In this document: positions 1-11,000 of the stretch, in pieces | Layout: each line of letters begins with the position of its first letter | Numbering within the stretch: position 1 is the first letter of the stretch | Source: Mycobacterium sp. 852013-51886_SCH5428379 | Lineage (GTDB): Bacteria; Actinomycetota; Actinomycetes; Mycobacteriales; Mycobacteriaceae | Assembly: GCF_001665575.1 (NCBI RefSeq) | Contig: NZ_LZSU01000021.1 | Location: forward strand, 62,001-126,000 | Direction of reading: 5' to 3' | Length of the DNA: 64,000 bases | Position numbers and translations under genes: made by a program | Notes under the pieces: generated by a model | Databases searched by the model: none | What the model was told of the DNA's origin: nothing | Seen by the model: the letters and a program-made list of their open reading frames with translations, nothing else

Positions 1-1018
<1,018 letters not shown>

Positions 1019-1029
1019 TCAATGGTAAG

Positions 1030-1536
1030 TCAGGCCCGCGGACGCCCATCCAGGCCGACCACCCCGGTCATGATCTGGTACCGCAGCAGATTGTGCTTGG
1101 CGTCGACCAGCGCGTCGTGGGCGTCGCGTGGACGCGGTGGCATCCGGGGCGAACCGCGTTCCTCCCAGAACTGGCGCAGCTCACGGGTGAACCGTGGCAT
1201 CTCCGGTGGCAGGCTGGTCATCGGGCCCCACAGCTGGCACAGCACGACGTGGTCGTAGGCGCCCACCCAGGCCCACAGCTCGATGGATTCCGGACCGTCG
1301 ATACCGAAGAAGTCCTCGAGCTCCTCGCGGATCTGCCTGCGCGAGCGCCACACCTTCGACGCCGGTGACGGCAGCTTGGGCAGCACGTGTTTGCGCACCC
1401 AGCTGCCGGCGCGCTCGGGATCGAATTCGGTGGACACCGCGTAGTACTCGCGGCCGTCCTCGGCGGCCACCCCGATCGAGATCAGCTCGATGGTCCGGCC
1501 GTTGTCGATGAACTCGGTGTCGTAGAAGTAGCGCAT
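1030..1536 (-). CDS. 3'-5' exoribonuclease, RNase AS type
   Basis: This 168-residue DEDDh-family exoribonuclease matches the mycobacterial Rv2179c protein, which trims RNA with a preference for adenylate-containing (poly(A)-type) 3' ends. The first acidic pair is in YDTEF (Asp6, Glu8) and the C-terminal motif HDALVDAKHNL supplies the late Asp/His. The length is normal for the family. It starts with ATG directly after the stop of the upstream membrane protein gene and ends 14 bp before aroG, so the three minus-strand genes look like one operon. The function is taken from the family; the motif residues are seen here. Confidence 0.9.
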   Translation of the reverse strand: MRYFYDTEFIDNGRTIELISIGVAAEDGREYYAVSTEFDPERAGSWVRKHVLPKLPSPASKVWRSRRQIREELEDFFGIDGPESIELWAWVGAYDHVVLCQLWGPMTSLPPEMPRFTRELRQFWEERGSPRMPPRPRDAHDALVDAKHNLLRYQIMTGVVGLDGRPRA

Positions 1537-2406
1537 CTACACCCCCACCGCCTGAACCTCGGGGGCGGGTGCGGCGTGAATCTCCTTGTCGAGCTGCTCG
1601 TCGACCTGCGCGTCGTCCGGGAAGTGCGGTTCCCCGGCGACGACGTGCTGCAGCCACAGTTTGGCCTGTACGACCGGTCGGCGCAGCCGTCGTTCCCGTT
1701 CCAGGGCGCGGTGCATCTTGCGCGGCCGGCTGGTGTAGCGCCAGCGAGCCCACGGGGCGTGCGGCCGCGACAGCCGGATCGCACCGACGAACAGCAGCGG
1801 CGTGATGAACATGCCCACCAGACCCGTCCACACCTTGCCCTTGAACAGGACGACCACCGCGAGCGCCAGGGTCAGGACCGCCAGCACGATGACACTGACC
1901 CTCGCCTCGACGGTGTGGTCGCTCTCCCAGATGCCCACGTCGAAGAACGACAGCGGGTTGAACCCGAGGATGAGCAGACCGGCCACCGCGACGGCGGCGA
2001 ACACCGCGTCGACCGAGGTGCGCCCGTCCTCGGACCAGTAGACGTCGGACAGGTGCAGGATCAACGCGAACTCGTCGAGCACCAGGGCGGCGCCGATTCC
2101 GAAGACGGTCGCGGCCGCCGTCATGACCTGCACGCCGCCGCTCACGGTCAGCGTCACCATCGTCAGCCCGGACAGCAACACCAGCACCACACCGATGACG
2201 ACGTGATGGATGTGGGTGCCGCCCGCGGCGGAGATGTTGCGCGGCTGCCACCACCGCCGCGGCCCGTGATTGTCGGCGTTGGCGCGGATGTAGCGCACGA
2301 TCGTGCGGGTCACCAGGAACGTCAGCAGGAACGCGACCAGACAGAACAGCAGCGGCATCCGGTCCGAGGTGAGGAAATCCAGCCGCAGCTGAAGGCTCTC
2401 GTGCAC
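1537..2406 (-). CDS. Conserved integral membrane protein (Rv2180c type)
   Basis: A mycobacterial membrane protein of unknown function, 289 residues from a GTG at 2406 ([12 protein letters not shown]). The frame is open further upstream to 2565, but that would run into the divergent glycosyltransferase gene, and the extra residues look nothing like a membrane protein start. Several hydrophobic segments are obvious, including [15 protein letters not shown] near the N-terminus, [13 protein letters not shown], and a pair near residues 165-210. A histidine-rich THIHH motif sits at the start of the second membrane segment and could bind metal or haem; that is speculation. The C-terminal 80 residues are charged and likely cytoplasmic. 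Its stop abuts the ATG of the RNase AS gene. Confidence 0.75.
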   Translation of the reverse strand: MHESLQLRLDFLTSDRMPLLFCLVAFLLTFLVTRTIVRYIRANADNHGPRRWWQPRNISAAGGTHIHHVVIGVVLVLLSGLTMVTLTVSGGVQVMTAAATVFGIGAALVLDEFALILHLSDVYWSEDGRTSVDAVFAAVAVAGLLILGFNPLSFFDVGIWESDHTVEARVSVIVLAVLTLALAVVVLFKGKVWTGLVGMFITPLLFVGAIRLSRPHAPWARWRYTSRPRKMHRALERERRLRRPVVQAKLWLQHVVAGEPHFPDDAQVDEQLDKEIHAAPAPEVQAVGV

Positions 2407-2489
2407 GGTCGAGAACTTACGCCGCGCGCAGGCCGTCACCACAGGGATACCACTCGACGCGCCGGGCCACCGATAGTCTGTTCGGCGAC

Positions 2490-3764
2490 ATGAGTACTCG
2501 GCGGTCGCCTGCCTGGGCGCCAACCCTCGCGTGGCGGCTGTTCTGCCTTCTGACAGTCGCCGCACTCGGCTACGCCGGATGGCGGCTGCTGGGGCACGTG
2601 CCCTACCGCATCGACATCGACGTCTACCGGATGGGCGGCCAGGCCTGGCTGGACGGCAGGCCGCTGTACGCCGACGACGCGACGTTCTCCACCAAAATCG
2701 ACCTGGATCTGCCGTTCACCTATCCGCCGCTGGCGGCGATCGTGTTCGCGCCCTTCACCTGGGTCTCGCTGGAAGTGGCGAGTACGGCCATCACGGCGAT
2801 CACGCTGGTGCTGCTGATCGCGGCGATGACGATCGTGCTGACCCGCCTGGACGTCTCGCCCCCGGACCGGCTGTCGTCGGCACCCATATGGCTGCGCCGG
2901 GTGTGGATCGCGTCCGCGATCGTGGCGCTGGCGGCGATCTTCTGCGAGCCGATCAAGGCGAACTTCGACTTCGGCCAGATCAACGTGGTGCTGATGACGC
3001 TGGTGATCGCGGACTGCGTACCGCGCCGCACCCCGTGGCCGCGCGGGCTGCTGCTGGGCCTGGCGATCGCGCTCAAGCTCACCCCGGCGGTGTTCCTGCT
3101 GTACTTCCTGCTGCGCCGGGACGTGCGGACGATGCTGACGACCGCGGCGTCGGTGGTGGTGCTGACCCTGATCGGGTTCGCCTTCGCCTGGCGGGACTCG
3201 TTGGAGTACTGGGGCCACACCCTGCGCGACACCGACCGGATCGGCGCGGCGACGCTGAACACCAACCAGAACATCGCCGGGGCGCTGGCGCGCATCGGGC
3301 TCGGCGAGGACGTCCGCTTCGTGGTCTGGGTGATCGCCTGCTTCGCGGTGCTGGGGTTGACGGTGTGGGCGGCGCGGCGGGCGTTGCGGGCCGACGAACC
3401 GCTGCTCGCGCTGATCAGCGTGGCGATGTTCGGGCTGGTGGTCTCACCGGTGTCGTGGTCGCATCACTGGGTGTGGTCGCTGCCGACGGTGGTGGTGACC
3501 GCGGTGGTGGCCTATCGGCACCGCAACACGGCCCTGGCGGTCGTCAGCGCGCTCGGTGTCGCGCTGATGGTGTGGTCGCCGTTCACCCTGATGCCCAAAC
3601 ACCGCGAGACGACGGCGCCGCTGTGGCGTCAGCTGGCCGGCGGGTCCTACGTGTGGTGGGCGATCGCGGTCATCATCGCGGCGGCGACGGTCACCGCGGT
3701 GGCGGTCCGGCGCAGGAACGGCGAGGACGTCGACTCCACGCCGCCGGTACCCGCGACGCGTTAG
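2490..3764 (+). CDS. GT-C family alpha-(1->2)-mannosyltransferase (GT87, Rv2181 type)
   Basis: A 424-residue polytopic membrane glycosyltransferase of the GT87/DUF2029 group. The M. tuberculosis orthologue, Rv2181, adds alpha-(1->2) mannose branches to the mannan of lipomannan and lipoarabinomannan using polyprenyl-phosphomannose outside the membrane. Visible family traits are the N-terminal membrane segment followed by the acidic DIDVYRMGG loop (likely catalytic Asp), the [14 protein letters not shown] segment and about ten hydrophobic helices. The start is the ATG at 2490; a TAGTCT hexamer ten bases upstream suggests a very short leader. It is divergent from the Rv2180c-type gene and its stop overlaps the PlsC gene tail-to-tail by 4 bp. 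PimB and the PlsC protein nearby serve the same lipoglycan/phospholipid pathway. Confidence 0.88.
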   Translation: MSTRRSPAWAPTLAWRLFCLLTVAALGYAGWRLLGHVPYRIDIDVYRMGGQAWLDGRPLYADDATFSTKIDLDLPFTYPPLAAIVFAPFTWVSLEVASTAITAITLVLLIAAMTIVLTRLDVSPPDRLSSAPIWLRRVWIASAIVALAAIFCEPIKANFDFGQINVVLMTLVIADCVPRRTPWPRGLLLGLAIALKLTPAVFLLYFLLRRDVRTMLTTAASVVVLTLIGFAFAWRDSLEYWGHTLRDTDRIGAATLNTNQNIAGALARIGLGEDVRFVVWVIACFAVLGLTVWAARRALRADEPLLALISVAMFGLVVSPVSWSHHWVWSLPTVVVTAVVAYRHRNTALAVVSALGVALMVWSPFTLMPKHRETTAPLWRQLAGGSYVWWAIAVIIAAATVTAVAVRRRNGEDVDSTPPVPATR

Positions 3765-4465
3765 CCGGCGAGTTGCGCGGGGCGCTCGACGGGTTTGCCG
3801 TCTTTGACGTCGGCGGCGTACAGATCGACGTATTCCTGGCCCGACAGCCGCATCAGTTCGTACATGACCTCGTCGATGACGGCACGTTCGATGAAGCGGT
3901 TACCGGCCAGCCCCTCGAAGCGGCTGAAATCCATCGGCTTGCCGAATTTGACCTGGACCTTGCCGAACCGCCACATCTTGCTGCCGGGCGGGTTGACGGA
4001 GTCGGTGCCGATCATCGCGACGGGGATCACCGGCACGCCCGTCTCCAGCGCCAGCCGGGCCAGCCCGGTCTTGCCCTTGTAGAGCCGGCCGTCCGGGGAC
4101 CGGGTGCCCTCCGGGTACATGCCCAGCAGCTTGCCCTCGCCGAGGATGCGCTGGGCGGTGACCAGGGCGGCCTGCGCCGAATCCGCGTCGGTCCGGTCGA
4201 TCGGCACCTGACCGGCGACGGTGTAGAACCAGCGCTGGAACCAGCCCTTGAGGCCCGTGCCGGTGAAGTACTCGGCCTTGGCCAGGAACGTGATGCGCCG
4301 GTTGACGACGAGCGGCTTGTAGAAGCTGTCCGCCACGGCGAGGTGGTTACTGGCCAGGATCGCCGCGCCGGAACGCGGAATGTTCTCCAGCCCTTCAACT
4401 TTCGGCCGCCCGAGCAGCGACAGCAAGGGTCCCATGAAGATGTACTTGAACAGCCAATACCACAT
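3761..4465 (-). CDS. 1-acyl-sn-glycerol-3-phosphate acyltransferase family protein (PlsC type, Rv2182c)
   Basis: Membrane-associated acyltransferase of 234 residues that probably acylates lysophosphatidic acid or a related lysophospholipid. The catalytic HX4D motif is NHLAVAD (His41, Asp46) and the acceptor-binding motif EGTRS lies near residue 120; a hydrophobic N-terminus ([15 protein letters not shown]) anchors it. I chose the ATG at 4465 because it follows a good ribosome binding site (GGAGGG) and matches the family start; the frame is open to 4507 without support. The stop overlaps the mannosyltransferase stop by 4 bp. Substrate identity is inferred from the family. Confidence 0.9.
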   Translation of the reverse strand: MWYWLFKYIFMGPLLSLLGRPKVEGLENIPRSGAAILASNHLAVADSFYKPLVVNRRITFLAKAEYFTGTGLKGWFQRWFYTVAGQVPIDRTDADSAQAALVTAQRILGEGKLLGMYPEGTRSPDGRLYKGKTGLARLALETGVPVIPVAMIGTDSVNPPGSKMWRFGKVQVKFGKPMDFSRFEGLAGNRFIERAVIDEVMYELMRLSGQEYVDLYAADVKDGKPVERPAQLAG

Positions 4466-4547
4466 GGGCCCTCCGAATCGGCTGCACCGGACGGTGCACT
4501 GCGACAACTTTACCCAGGCGCTGTGGGTACGACCACAGCGGAAGAGG

Positions 4548-4931
4548 TCACTCCTGCACGGTCACGGGGATGCTCTGATAGCGGCCCGGGCCCGAGGACT
4601 CCGGCGGGCCGCTCGGCGGGGGCGGCGGCGGGGTGTCGTCGGGCGGGGCGGACCCGTCGTCCATGGTGTCCACGACCGCACGGATCACGGTGAGCAGCGC
4701 GACGCTGTGTTCGGCGACGATCGCCAGCAGCGGATGCTGTTCGCCCCGCACCCCGGCGGCCAGCGCGCACACCGGGCACCACACCTGCTGACAGGCGCCC
4801 GGGGTGTCCGCGGCCGCGGCGGCTCGGGCCGCGGCGAACCGGACCGCCGGATCCAGGCGGTCGAGGATGACCTGCGCGAGCGCTCGCAGCTCGGCACCGA
4901 TCTCGGGGTGTGCCCCTGTCACGCCGGCCAT
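4548..4931 (-). CDS. Conserved mycobacterial protein of unknown function (Rv2183c type)
   Basis: A 127-residue protein with no function I can assign. The first 75 residues are helical and Ala-rich (LRALAQVILDRLDPAVRFAAA) with a WCPVCALAAG segment near residue 52 whose CxxC pair could bind metal or form a disulfide; the C-terminal 35 residues are Pro/Gly/Ser-rich and probably disordered. I chose the ATG at 4931, which overlaps the end of the ArsA-like ATPase gene by 13 bp and gives a length equal to the M. tuberculosis counterpart as I remember it. The close coupling suggests it is translated with the ATPase and may act with it. Confidence 0.75.
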   Translation of the reverse strand: MAGVTGAHPEIGAELRALAQVILDRLDPAVRFAAARAAAAADTPGACQQVWCPVCALAAGVRGEQHPLLAIVAEHSVALLTVIRAVVDTMDDGSAPPDDTPPPPPPSGPPESSGPGRYQSIPVTVQE

Positions 4932-6184
4932 ACCTCCGGATTGGGTCGGAAACGTACCGTCAATTCGCTGCCCCGCAGCGCGGCGTCGGTCACGATGCAT
5001 CTGCGCAGGACGGACGCCAACCGGACGCGGCGACGCATACCGCCTGCGCCGATGATCAGATCGTCGTCCACCCGACCCAACGTCAGGTCGGCGGAGTCGA
5101 CCTGCGGCAACTCTAGCCGCATCCGGTAAACGGCCTCCAGGCCCGTACCCGATTCGCGGTCGACCACCGGACGCAGCGGGGCGGGCGGGGCCGAACCGTC
5201 CCGTCGACGGGCCGCGTCGAGCAGCTCGGACAGCGCCTTGGGTCCGATCGGCTCCCCCGCGACGTGCGGCACCAGCACCAGCGCCACGTCGCCGATGATC
5301 GAGTCCAGGTCGCCGAGCACCGACCGCTGCTCGGCGATACGCTCCGCGTACCAGTCGAAGGCGGGGTGTTCGGGCAGGTTGTGGTACTCGAACGAGTCGT
5401 CCTGCAGCAGCACCTGGTTGACGATGAGCTCCTCGACCCGCACACCCATCAGCGCCAGCGAGCCCAGCGTGCGGGCCGCCTCCGCGGCGACCACCCGCTC
5501 GGCGGTGAGCACGAGGTGCGCGGTGACGCGGTCGGCGTCGGTGAGCAGTTCACCGAGTCGCGCGGTCGCGGCGTCGATGCGTTCCACCAGCGCCACCAGT
5601 GCGGCGGCGGCAGCGTCGTCGAACGTCCCGGACAGCCGGCGGTGCCGTGGCCACGCCCGCTCCAGGTAGAGCCCGAACGTCGCGGGCAGCGTCAGCATCC
5701 GCAACGCGTCGGCCGTGGACGCGCAGTCCACGACCACATGGTCCCACTGTCCGCACGAGGCGAGTTCGCCCACCTCGTGCAGGCCGAGCACCTCCTGGAT
5801 GCCGGGCAGCGCCGAGAGTTCTTCTGGCGCAATGTCTCCGACGTCGGATTCGGGGAACCGGTCGGCGATCGAGCCGGCGATCTCGCGCCACCGCTCGGCC
5901 AGCAGGGCCAGCGTGTCGAGGGCGAGCGCGTCCAGTGAACCACCGGCTGCGGGGGCGCCCGTCTCGAGGTCGGCGAGCACCCGGGTGGGTTCGCGCCGGC
6001 CGGTCGGGGTGACCGGGACGCCGAGGACGTCACCGGTCGAGTGGGCCTGGTCGGTGGAGACGATGAGCACCCGCGCACCGGCCGCCGCGTCGCGCACAGC
6101 GGTGGCCGTCGCCAGGGTGGACTTGCCTACTCCGCCCTTGCCGACGAACAGACTGATGCGGGCCGCGGCGTCACTCGGGTTCAC
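4919..6184 (-). CDS. ArsA/GET3-like ATPase (Rv2184c type)
   Basis: A 421-residue ATPase of the anion-pump/GET3 (SIMIBI) class. The deviant Walker A motif GKGGVGKST lies at residues 15-23, followed by the switch I-like STDQAHSTGDVLG segment and a switch II-like region around DHVVVDCASTADALRML. Arsenical transport genes are absent, so an arsenic pump role is unlikely; a chaperone or membrane-protein targeting role is more plausible for the class but unproven in mycobacteria. It starts with GTG at 6184, overlapping the stop of the SRPBCC gene (GTGA), and its end overlaps the next small gene by 13 bp: a tightly coupled operon. Confidence 0.85.
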   Translation of the reverse strand: MNPSDAAARISLFVGKGGVGKSTLATATAVRDAAAGARVLIVSTDQAHSTGDVLGVPVTPTGRREPTRVLADLETGAPAAGGSLDALALDTLALLAERWREIAGSIADRFPESDVGDIAPEELSALPGIQEVLGLHEVGELASCGQWDHVVVDCASTADALRMLTLPATFGLYLERAWPRHRRLSGTFDDAAAAALVALVERIDAATARLGELLTDADRVTAHLVLTAERVVAAEAARTLGSLALMGVRVEELIVNQVLLQDDSFEYHNLPEHPAFDWYAERIAEQRSVLGDLDSIIGDVALVLVPHVAGEPIGPKALSELLDAARRRDGSAPPAPLRPVVDRESGTGLEAVYRMRLELPQVDSADLTLGRVDDDLIIGAGGMRRRVRLASVLRRCIVTDAALRGSELTVRFRPNPEVWPA

Positions 6185-6618
6185 TCAGCCTCGACCCGTT
6201 TCTTCAGGTCCTTCAGCGCGGTCTCGATCAGCCGGCGCTCGGCCTTGCGTTTGAGCAGACCGATCATCGGGATCATCAGGTCGACCGCCAGCTCATAAGT
6301 GACCTCGGTACCCGATCCCTTGGGCGCCAACCGATATGCGCCCTCCAAAGATTTCAGCAGCGAACTCGACACCAGCGTCCAGGTCACCGAGCCGCCGTCG
6401 GCGGGCCAGTCGTAGGCCAGCACCATGGTGTCCTTGAGCACGGCCGCGTCCAGGACCAGCCGCGCGGTCTTGGGGTTACCCGCCGCGTCGGTTTCGAGCA
6501 CCTCGGTCTCCCGGTACTCCTTGACCCAGTCCGGATAGGACCCGATGTCGGCGATCACGTCCATCACCGTCGCAGGATCGGCATCCATGTAGATCGTCTG
6601 CGCAGTCTTGTCCGCCAC
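6181..6618 (-). CDS. SRPBCC (START/polyketide cyclase-like) domain protein (Rv2185c type)
   Basis: A 145-residue single-domain protein of the SRPBCC/Bet v1-like fold, which encloses a hydrophobic ligand. The start of the fold is recognisable (IYMDADPATVMDVIADIGSYPDWVKEY) and the C-terminal long helix ends in RLIETALKDLKKRVEAE. The GTG at 6618 follows a strong AAGGAGG site. It overlaps the ArsA-like ATPase start by 4 bp and follows a second SRPBCC gene by 52 bp, so the three are probably co-expressed; lipid or polyketide binding is a family-level guess. Confidence 0.85.
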   Translation of the reverse strand: MADKTAQTIYMDADPATVMDVIADIGSYPDWVKEYRETEVLETDAAGNPKTARLVLDAAVLKDTMVLAYDWPADGGSVTWTLVSSSLLKSLEGAYRLAPKGSGTEVTYELAVDLMIPMIGLLKRKAERRLIETALKDLKKRVEAE

Positions 6619-6670
6619 GTGCCCTCCTTATGCAGGAAATCTACCTGCTTCGACCAGCCGACCCCCGGCG

Positions 6671-7060
6671 TCACGCCAACCGGGACACCCCGACCGGGCG
6701 ACCCGCCTCGAGGACGGCCTTGAGCTCGAACGCCATCCGCTTGCCGGCGACGCGACGTTCGTGGTTCAGCTTGGCGAGGTTCATCTTCGCCAGCTCCCAC
6801 GCTGCCGCACCCGAGGGTTCCGCGTGCAGGAAATAGTGCAGGATCACCCCGTCGAGGGAGGGCTCCAGCCAGACTTCCATGGACCCGGTCAGCGCGCCCG
6901 TCACCGTCCAGCGCTGCCCGACGGGACCGCGGTCCTGGACCACGGTCAGCCGCAGATCCGGCCACCACCGGCGCCAGTTCGACGGGTCGGCGACGATCCG
7001 GCCCACGTCAGCGGGGTCGGCGGCGACGAAGGTCTCGTCGGCGATCTGGACGCTGTTCAT
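6671..7060 (-). CDS. SRPBCC domain protein (Rv2186c type)
   Basis: A 129-residue second member of the SRPBCC fold, with the characteristic [27 protein letters not shown] opening pattern (short blocks only are diagnostic: FVAADPADV and WRRWWPD). It starts at ATG 7060 and is the first gene of the minus-strand run down to the Rv2183c-type gene; it is divergent from fadD15, with 62 bp between the two starts. It is more Trp/Arg-rich than its neighbour and the two are only distantly similar. The ligand is unknown. Confidence 0.8.
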   Translation of the reverse strand: MNSVQIADETFVAADPADVGRIVADPSNWRRWWPDLRLTVVQDRGPVGQRWTVTGALTGSMEVWLEPSLDGVILHYFLHAEPSGAAAWELAKMNLAKLNHERRVAGKRMAFELKAVLEAGRPVGVSRLA

Positions 7061-7108
7061 CGCTGTCCAGCTTCACACATGGTCGGCCGGTGCGGTGCGG
7101 CGGCCGAC

Positions 7109-7114
7109 TACGCT
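7109..7114 (+). promoter_or_regulatory. -10 element (TACGCT) for leaderless fadD15
   Basis: TACGCT ends 8 bp before the GTG at 7123, so transcription would begin at or next to the start codon. There is no ribosome binding site before this GTG. The call rests on pattern only. Confidence 0.4.
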
Positions 7115-7122
7115 GCATATTC

Positions 7123-8958
7123 GTGCGTGAGTTCAGCGTTCCCGCCACGTTCACTGTCGGCGAGCACGACACCGTCGCCTCATCGGTCTTCGACCACGAG
7201 CGCGACGATCCCGACCACGTCATCGTCAGGCGGCTGGTGGACGGCGCGTGGACCGACATGACGTGTGCGCAGGTGGCGGCCGCGGTCCGCGCTGCCGCGC
7301 TGGGTCTGATCGGCAACGGGGTGCGGCCCGGCGACCGCGTGGCACTGCTGTCGGCGACGCGTTACGAGTGGCCGATCCTGGACTTCGCGATCCTGGCGGT
7401 CGGGGCGCTGACCGTCCCGATCTACGAGACCAGCTCCGATGAGCAGGTGCGCTGGGTGCTGTCGGACTCCGGTGCGGTGCTCGCGCTGGCCGAGACCGAC
7501 GGCCACGCCGACCGGATCGAGCGGATGCGCGCCGAACTGCCGGAGCTGCGGGCGGTGCTGCGCATCGACGGGTCGGGCCCCTCCGCACTCGAGGCGCTCG
7601 CCGAGGCGGGCCGATCGGTCGATCCGGCCGAACTCGACGCGCGGCTGGCGGGGATCCGCTCGGCCGATCCGGCGACGATGATCTACACGTCGGGCACCAC
7701 CGGACGCCCCAAGGGTTGCCAGCTCACCCACGCCAACCTCGTCTTCGAGGTGCGGGGTGCGAAGAGTTGCTTCCCCGATCAGCTCGACAAGGGCGAGCGG
7801 ATGCTGGTGTTCCTGCCGATGGCACACGTACTGGCGCGGGCCATCGCGATCGCCGCGTTCGCGAACAAGGTGACACTCGGTTTCACCGCCGACATCAAGA
7901 ACCTGGTCCCGACGCTCGGGGTGTTCAAACCGACGTTGGTGGTGTCGGTGCCGCGCGTGTTCGAGAAGGTCTACAACACCGCCGAGCAGAACGCCCGCAA
8001 CGACGGCAAGGGCCGGATCTTCGACATCGCGGCCGCCACTGCGATCGACTACAGCAAGGCCCTCGATGCCGGCGGGCAGGAGCGAAGCGACTCGGGGAAG
8101 AAGACCGGCGGGCCCGGATTGCTGCTGCGCGCCAAGCACGCGCTGTTCGACCGGCTGGTCTACGGCAAATTGCGCGCCGCGCTCGGCGGGGATTGCCATG
8201 CCGCGATCTCCGGTGGCGCGCCCCTGGGCGCCCGGCTCGGCCACTTCTACCGCGGCGTGGGCCTGACCATCTACGAGGGATACGGACTGACCGAGACGAG
8301 TGCTGCCATCACCGTGAACCGCGTCGACGACATCAAGATCGGTTCGGTCGGGAAGTTGTTGCCGGGGAACAGCATGCGGCTGGGTGAGGACAACGAACTG
8401 CTCGTCCGCGGCGGTGTGGTGTTCGCCGGCTACTGGCGCAATCAGGAGGAGACCGACAAGGCTTTCTCCGACGGCTGGTTCCACACCGGCGACCTCGGCG
8501 AGATCGACGAGCACGGCTTCCTGACGATCATCGGCCGCAAGAAGGAGATCATCGTGACCGCCGGCGGCAAGAACGTCGCCCCGGCGGTCATGGAGGATCA
8601 GCTGCGGGCCCATCCGCTGATCAGTCAGGCGATGGCGGTGGGCGACGCACGCCCGTTCATCGCTGCGCTCATCACCGTCGACCTCGAGGCGTTCGAGGGG
8701 TGGAAGCAGCGCAACAGCAAGAACTCCACGGCCACGGTCGGCGAGCTGGCCGACGATTCGGATCTGATCGCCGAGATCGACGCCGCGGTCAAGGAGGCCA
8801 ACCAGCTGGTGTCGAAGGCCGAGGGCATCCGGAAGTTCCGCATCCTGCCCGTCGACTTCACCGAGGACACCGGTGAACTCACCCCGACGATGAAGGTCAA
8901 GCGCAAGGTGGTCGCCGAGAAGTTCGCCGTCGACATCGAGGCGCTCTACAGCGGTTAG
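7123..8958 (+). CDS. fadD15: Long-chain fatty-acid--CoA ligase
   Basis: AMP-forming acyl-CoA synthetase of 611 residues that activates long-chain fatty acids to acyl-CoA. The P-loop/AMP-binding signature [10 protein letters not shown] is near residue 190, the adenine/Mg motif YGLTETSA near residue 390, the hinge [17 protein letters not shown] near residue 475, and the C-terminal Lys motif TPTMKVKRK at the end. I placed the start at the GTG at 7123 ([16 protein letters not shown]), which aligns with the mycobacterial family. A low-complexity stretch ([14 protein letters not shown], about residues 315-328, bases 8069-8110) looks inserted relative to the M. tuberculosis protein as I recall it. 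The stop overlaps pimB by 4 bp. Confidence 0.93.
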   Translation: MREFSVPATFTVGEHDTVASSVFDHERDDPDHVIVRRLVDGAWTDMTCAQVAAAVRAAALGLIGNGVRPGDRVALLSATRYEWPILDFAILAVGALTVPIYETSSDEQVRWVLSDSGAVLALAETDGHADRIERMRAELPELRAVLRIDGSGPSALEALAEAGRSVDPAELDARLAGIRSADPATMIYTSGTTGRPKGCQLTHANLVFEVRGAKSCFPDQLDKGERMLVFLPMAHVLARAIAIAAFANKVTLGFTADIKNLVPTLGVFKPTLVVSVPRVFEKVYNTAEQNARNDGKGRIFDIAAATAIDYSKALDAGGQERSDSGKKTGGPGLLLRAKHALFDRLVYGKLRAALGGDCHAAISGGAPLGARLGHFYRGVGLTIYEGYGLTETSAAITVNRVDDIKIGSVGKLLPGNSMRLGEDNELLVRGGVVFAGYWRNQEETDKAFSDGWFHTGDLGEIDEHGFLTIIGRKKEIIVTAGGKNVAPAVMEDQLRAHPLISQAMAVGDARPFIAALITVDLEAFEGWKQRNSKNSTATVGELADDSDLIAEIDAAVKEANQLVSKAEGIRKFRILPVDFTEDTGELTPTMKVKRKVVAEKFAVDIEALYSG

Positions 8959-10091
8959 AGCAACTCGCTGAGCCGGGCGGCGCGGGTGGCCCACTGCCAG
9001 TTGTCCACCGCCCAGCGTCTGCCCTCGGCGCCCATCGCCGCCGCGCGGTCGCGGTCGCGCAGCAGTTCGCCGACCCGGGCGGCCACCTCGGCCACGTCGG
9101 TGCCGTCGACGACCACACCGGTCTCGCCGTCGCGAACGGTCTCGGGCGCACCGCCCGAGCGGCCCGCCACCACCGGCACCCCGCTCGCCGACGCCTCCAG
9201 ATAGACGATGCCGAGACCCTCGACGTCCAGGCCGGCGCCGCGGGTGCGGCAGGGCATCGCGAACACGTCGGCCATCGCGTGGTGGGCGGGTAGCTCCTCG
9301 CCGGGGACGCCGCCGGTGAAGTGCACGTTCTCGGTGACGTCATGGCTCGCGGCCAGCCGCTGCAACGTCTCGCGGTGCGGTCCGCCGCCGACGATGACCA
9401 GCGCGGCATCCGGGACGCGGCGCAGGATCGCGGGCATCGCCTTGATCAGGACGTCCTGGCCCTTGCGCGGTACCAGCCGGGACACGCAGACCACGACCGG
9501 CCGGTCCCCGAGCCCGTAGCGGCTGCGGAGTTCCTCGCGGGCGGCGGGATCGGGGGTGAAGCGATCGGTATCCACACCGGGCGGCAGGTGTTCGAGCGCG
9601 GCGCGGGGTCCGAACGCACCCGCGAACCGGCGCCGGGTGTACCGGCTGATGAACGTCACCACATCGGTGTCGTCGCCGATGCGGCGCAGCGCGCTGCGCG
9701 CCACCGGCAGCATCGACCAGCCCACCTCATGACCGTGGGTGCTCGCGAGCACCCGGCCGGCGCCGGCGCGCCGGGCCAGCGGCGCGAGCAGGGCCAGCGG
9801 GGCCGCGGCGCCGAACCACACCGTCTCGATGCCGCGGTCGGCGATGAGCCGGCGCATCCGCCCCGCGACCGACGGTTCGGGCAGCATCAGGCTGCCGGGG
9901 TGGCGCACCACGTCGTAGGGCGCCGCCGCGTCGTAGTCCGCGGCACCCTTCCAGGCGGGGGCGTAGACCGTGATCTCGTGTCCGCCTGCGCCGTCCAGGG
10001 CGACGAGGCTGTCGACGAACGCCTCGAGATAGGACTGGATGCCGCCGCGACGCGGCGGGTAGTCGTTGGTCACCAGCAGCACGCGGGCCAT
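8955..10091 (-). CDS. pimB: GDP-mannose-dependent phosphatidylinositol monomannoside alpha-(1->6)-mannosyltransferase PimB'
   Basis: GT4-family (GT-B fold) cytoplasmic glycosyltransferase of 378 residues that adds the second mannose to phosphatidylinositol monomannoside, an early step for PIMs, LM and LAM. The N-terminal [17 protein letters not shown] motif, the [13 protein letters not shown] nucleotide-sugar domain segment and the [19 protein letters not shown]7E region are all clear. It begins with ATG at 10091, six bases after a TAACCT -10 hexamer, and ends in a 4-bp tail overlap with fadD15. Sometimes written pimB' to distinguish it from the gene originally called pimB. Confidence 0.92.
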   Translation of the reverse strand: MARVLLVTNDYPPRRGGIQSYLEAFVDSLVALDGAGGHEITVYAPAWKGAADYDAAAPYDVVRHPGSLMLPEPSVAGRMRRLIADRGIETVWFGAAAPLALLAPLARRAGAGRVLASTHGHEVGWSMLPVARSALRRIGDDTDVVTFISRYTRRRFAGAFGPRAALEHLPPGVDTDRFTPDPAAREELRSRYGLGDRPVVVCVSRLVPRKGQDVLIKAMPAILRRVPDAALVIVGGGPHRETLQRLAASHDVTENVHFTGGVPGEELPAHHAMADVFAMPCRTRGAGLDVEGLGIVYLEASASGVPVVAGRSGGAPETVRDGETGVVVDGTDVAEVAARVGELLRDRDRAAAMGAEGRRWAVDNWQWATRAARLSELL

Positions 10092-10097
10092 CGGTGG

Positions 10098-10103
10098 AGG
10101 TTA
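10098..10103 (-). promoter_or_regulatory. -10 element (TAACCT) for leaderless pimB
   Basis: On the minus strand TAACCT is followed after 6 bp by the ATG of pimB at 10091. It sits in the 9-bp gap behind the upstream peptidase gene, so pimB may have its own leaderless transcript. Confidence 0.45.
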
Positions 10104-11000
10104 GCCCGACTGCCGGCCGGTCCAGCCGGCCACCACGTCGTCGAGATCGGCGCCGAGCGCGACGCGGACGGCGGTCGGCACGTCGGGGTGGCCGGGTCCG
10201 CACGCCTGCACGTACAGCGTTCGCAGGGCGTCGCGGCCGTACCGCTCGGCGACGTAGGTGGCGAACGACCACGCGCGGTCGTACGCCGACGAGCGGGTGG
10301 CGCCGGCCGTGTCGAGCTCGGCGTCGGTGGGCAGGGCGGTCGGTTGCTCGGTCGGAGTGGCGGCGCGCGGCCGTGCCACGTAGTCGGCGACGCCCTCGGT
10401 CAGCCAGCGGGGGGCGTCGGCGGCGGTCGCGTCGCGGGCGGCGAAGTGAAACAGTTCGTGGCGCAGCACGATCCGCAGGTCCTCCGGCGTCATCGCCGCC
10501 GCGCCGGGAGCGAACAGGATGCGGTCGACGGTGGTCGCCGCCGCGATATCGGCGCCGCCGCCGGCCAGTGCGCTGAACTGGGCGTCGGATCCGGTGGCGA
10601 CGACGGTGATGTCGCGGCGCCAGTGCGGACCCCAGAAGTCGCTGACCGCCGCCGCGGCGTCGCCGAGTTCGCCGGCGATGCGCCGCAGCAGGGCATCGCT
10701 GTCCCGGCCGCCGAGCGAGACCAGCTCTGCGGTTCGGCCGTCGGGCAGGGCGACCGGGGTGCTGCCCAACGTTGCGGGCGCGGCGGACGTGGTGGCCGGT
10801 GGTGCGGCGGCCAGTACGGGGCCTCGGGTCGTCGTGGGCCGCCCGATCAGCAGGACCGCGGAGAGCAGCTCGGCCAGAAGGAGGGCGAGCAGCAGGCGAC
10901 GTGGGTTCTTAATACCGGCGGACTTAATACCGACGAACGTTGTAGATCGGGGCGTTGTCGACAGGGGCGACGCGCACCGGGGTGCCGTAGGTCGACGCAT
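10101..11000 (-). CDS. Membrane-anchored putative HExxH metallopeptidase (Rv2189c type); start uncertain
   Basis: A conserved mycobacterial protein without assigned function. After one hydrophobic segment (LLLALLLAELLSAVLLIG) the chain is extracytoplasmic in character. I see HELFH (residues 181-185 when numbered from 11000) followed 17 residues later by the Glu of WLTEGVADY, the arrangement of gluzincin zinc peptidases, so a zinc-dependent peptidase is a reasonable inference. The only ATG upstream is at 11000, inside the 3' end of the NlpC/P60 gene (77-bp overlap). Otherwise the start must be a non-standard ATT at 10928 or 10913, or a CTG in the hydrophobic segment; the true protein is then about 255-275 residues. 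It is probably co-expressed with the NlpC/P60 hydrolase. Confidence 0.65.
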   Translation of the reverse strand: MRRPTAPRCASPLSTTPRSTTFVGIKSAGIKNPRRLLLALLLAELLSAVLLIGRPTTTRGPVLAAAPPATTSAAPATLGSTPVALPDGRTAELVSLGGRDSDALLRRIAGELGDAAAAVSDFWGPHWRRDITVVATGSDAQFSALAGGGADIAAATTVDRILFAPGAAAMTPEDLRIVLRHELFHFAARDATAADAPRWLTEGVADYVARPRAATPTEQPTALPTDAELDTAGATRSSAYDRAWSFATYVAERYGRDALRTLYVQACGPGHPDVPTAVRVALGADLDDVVAGWTGRQSG

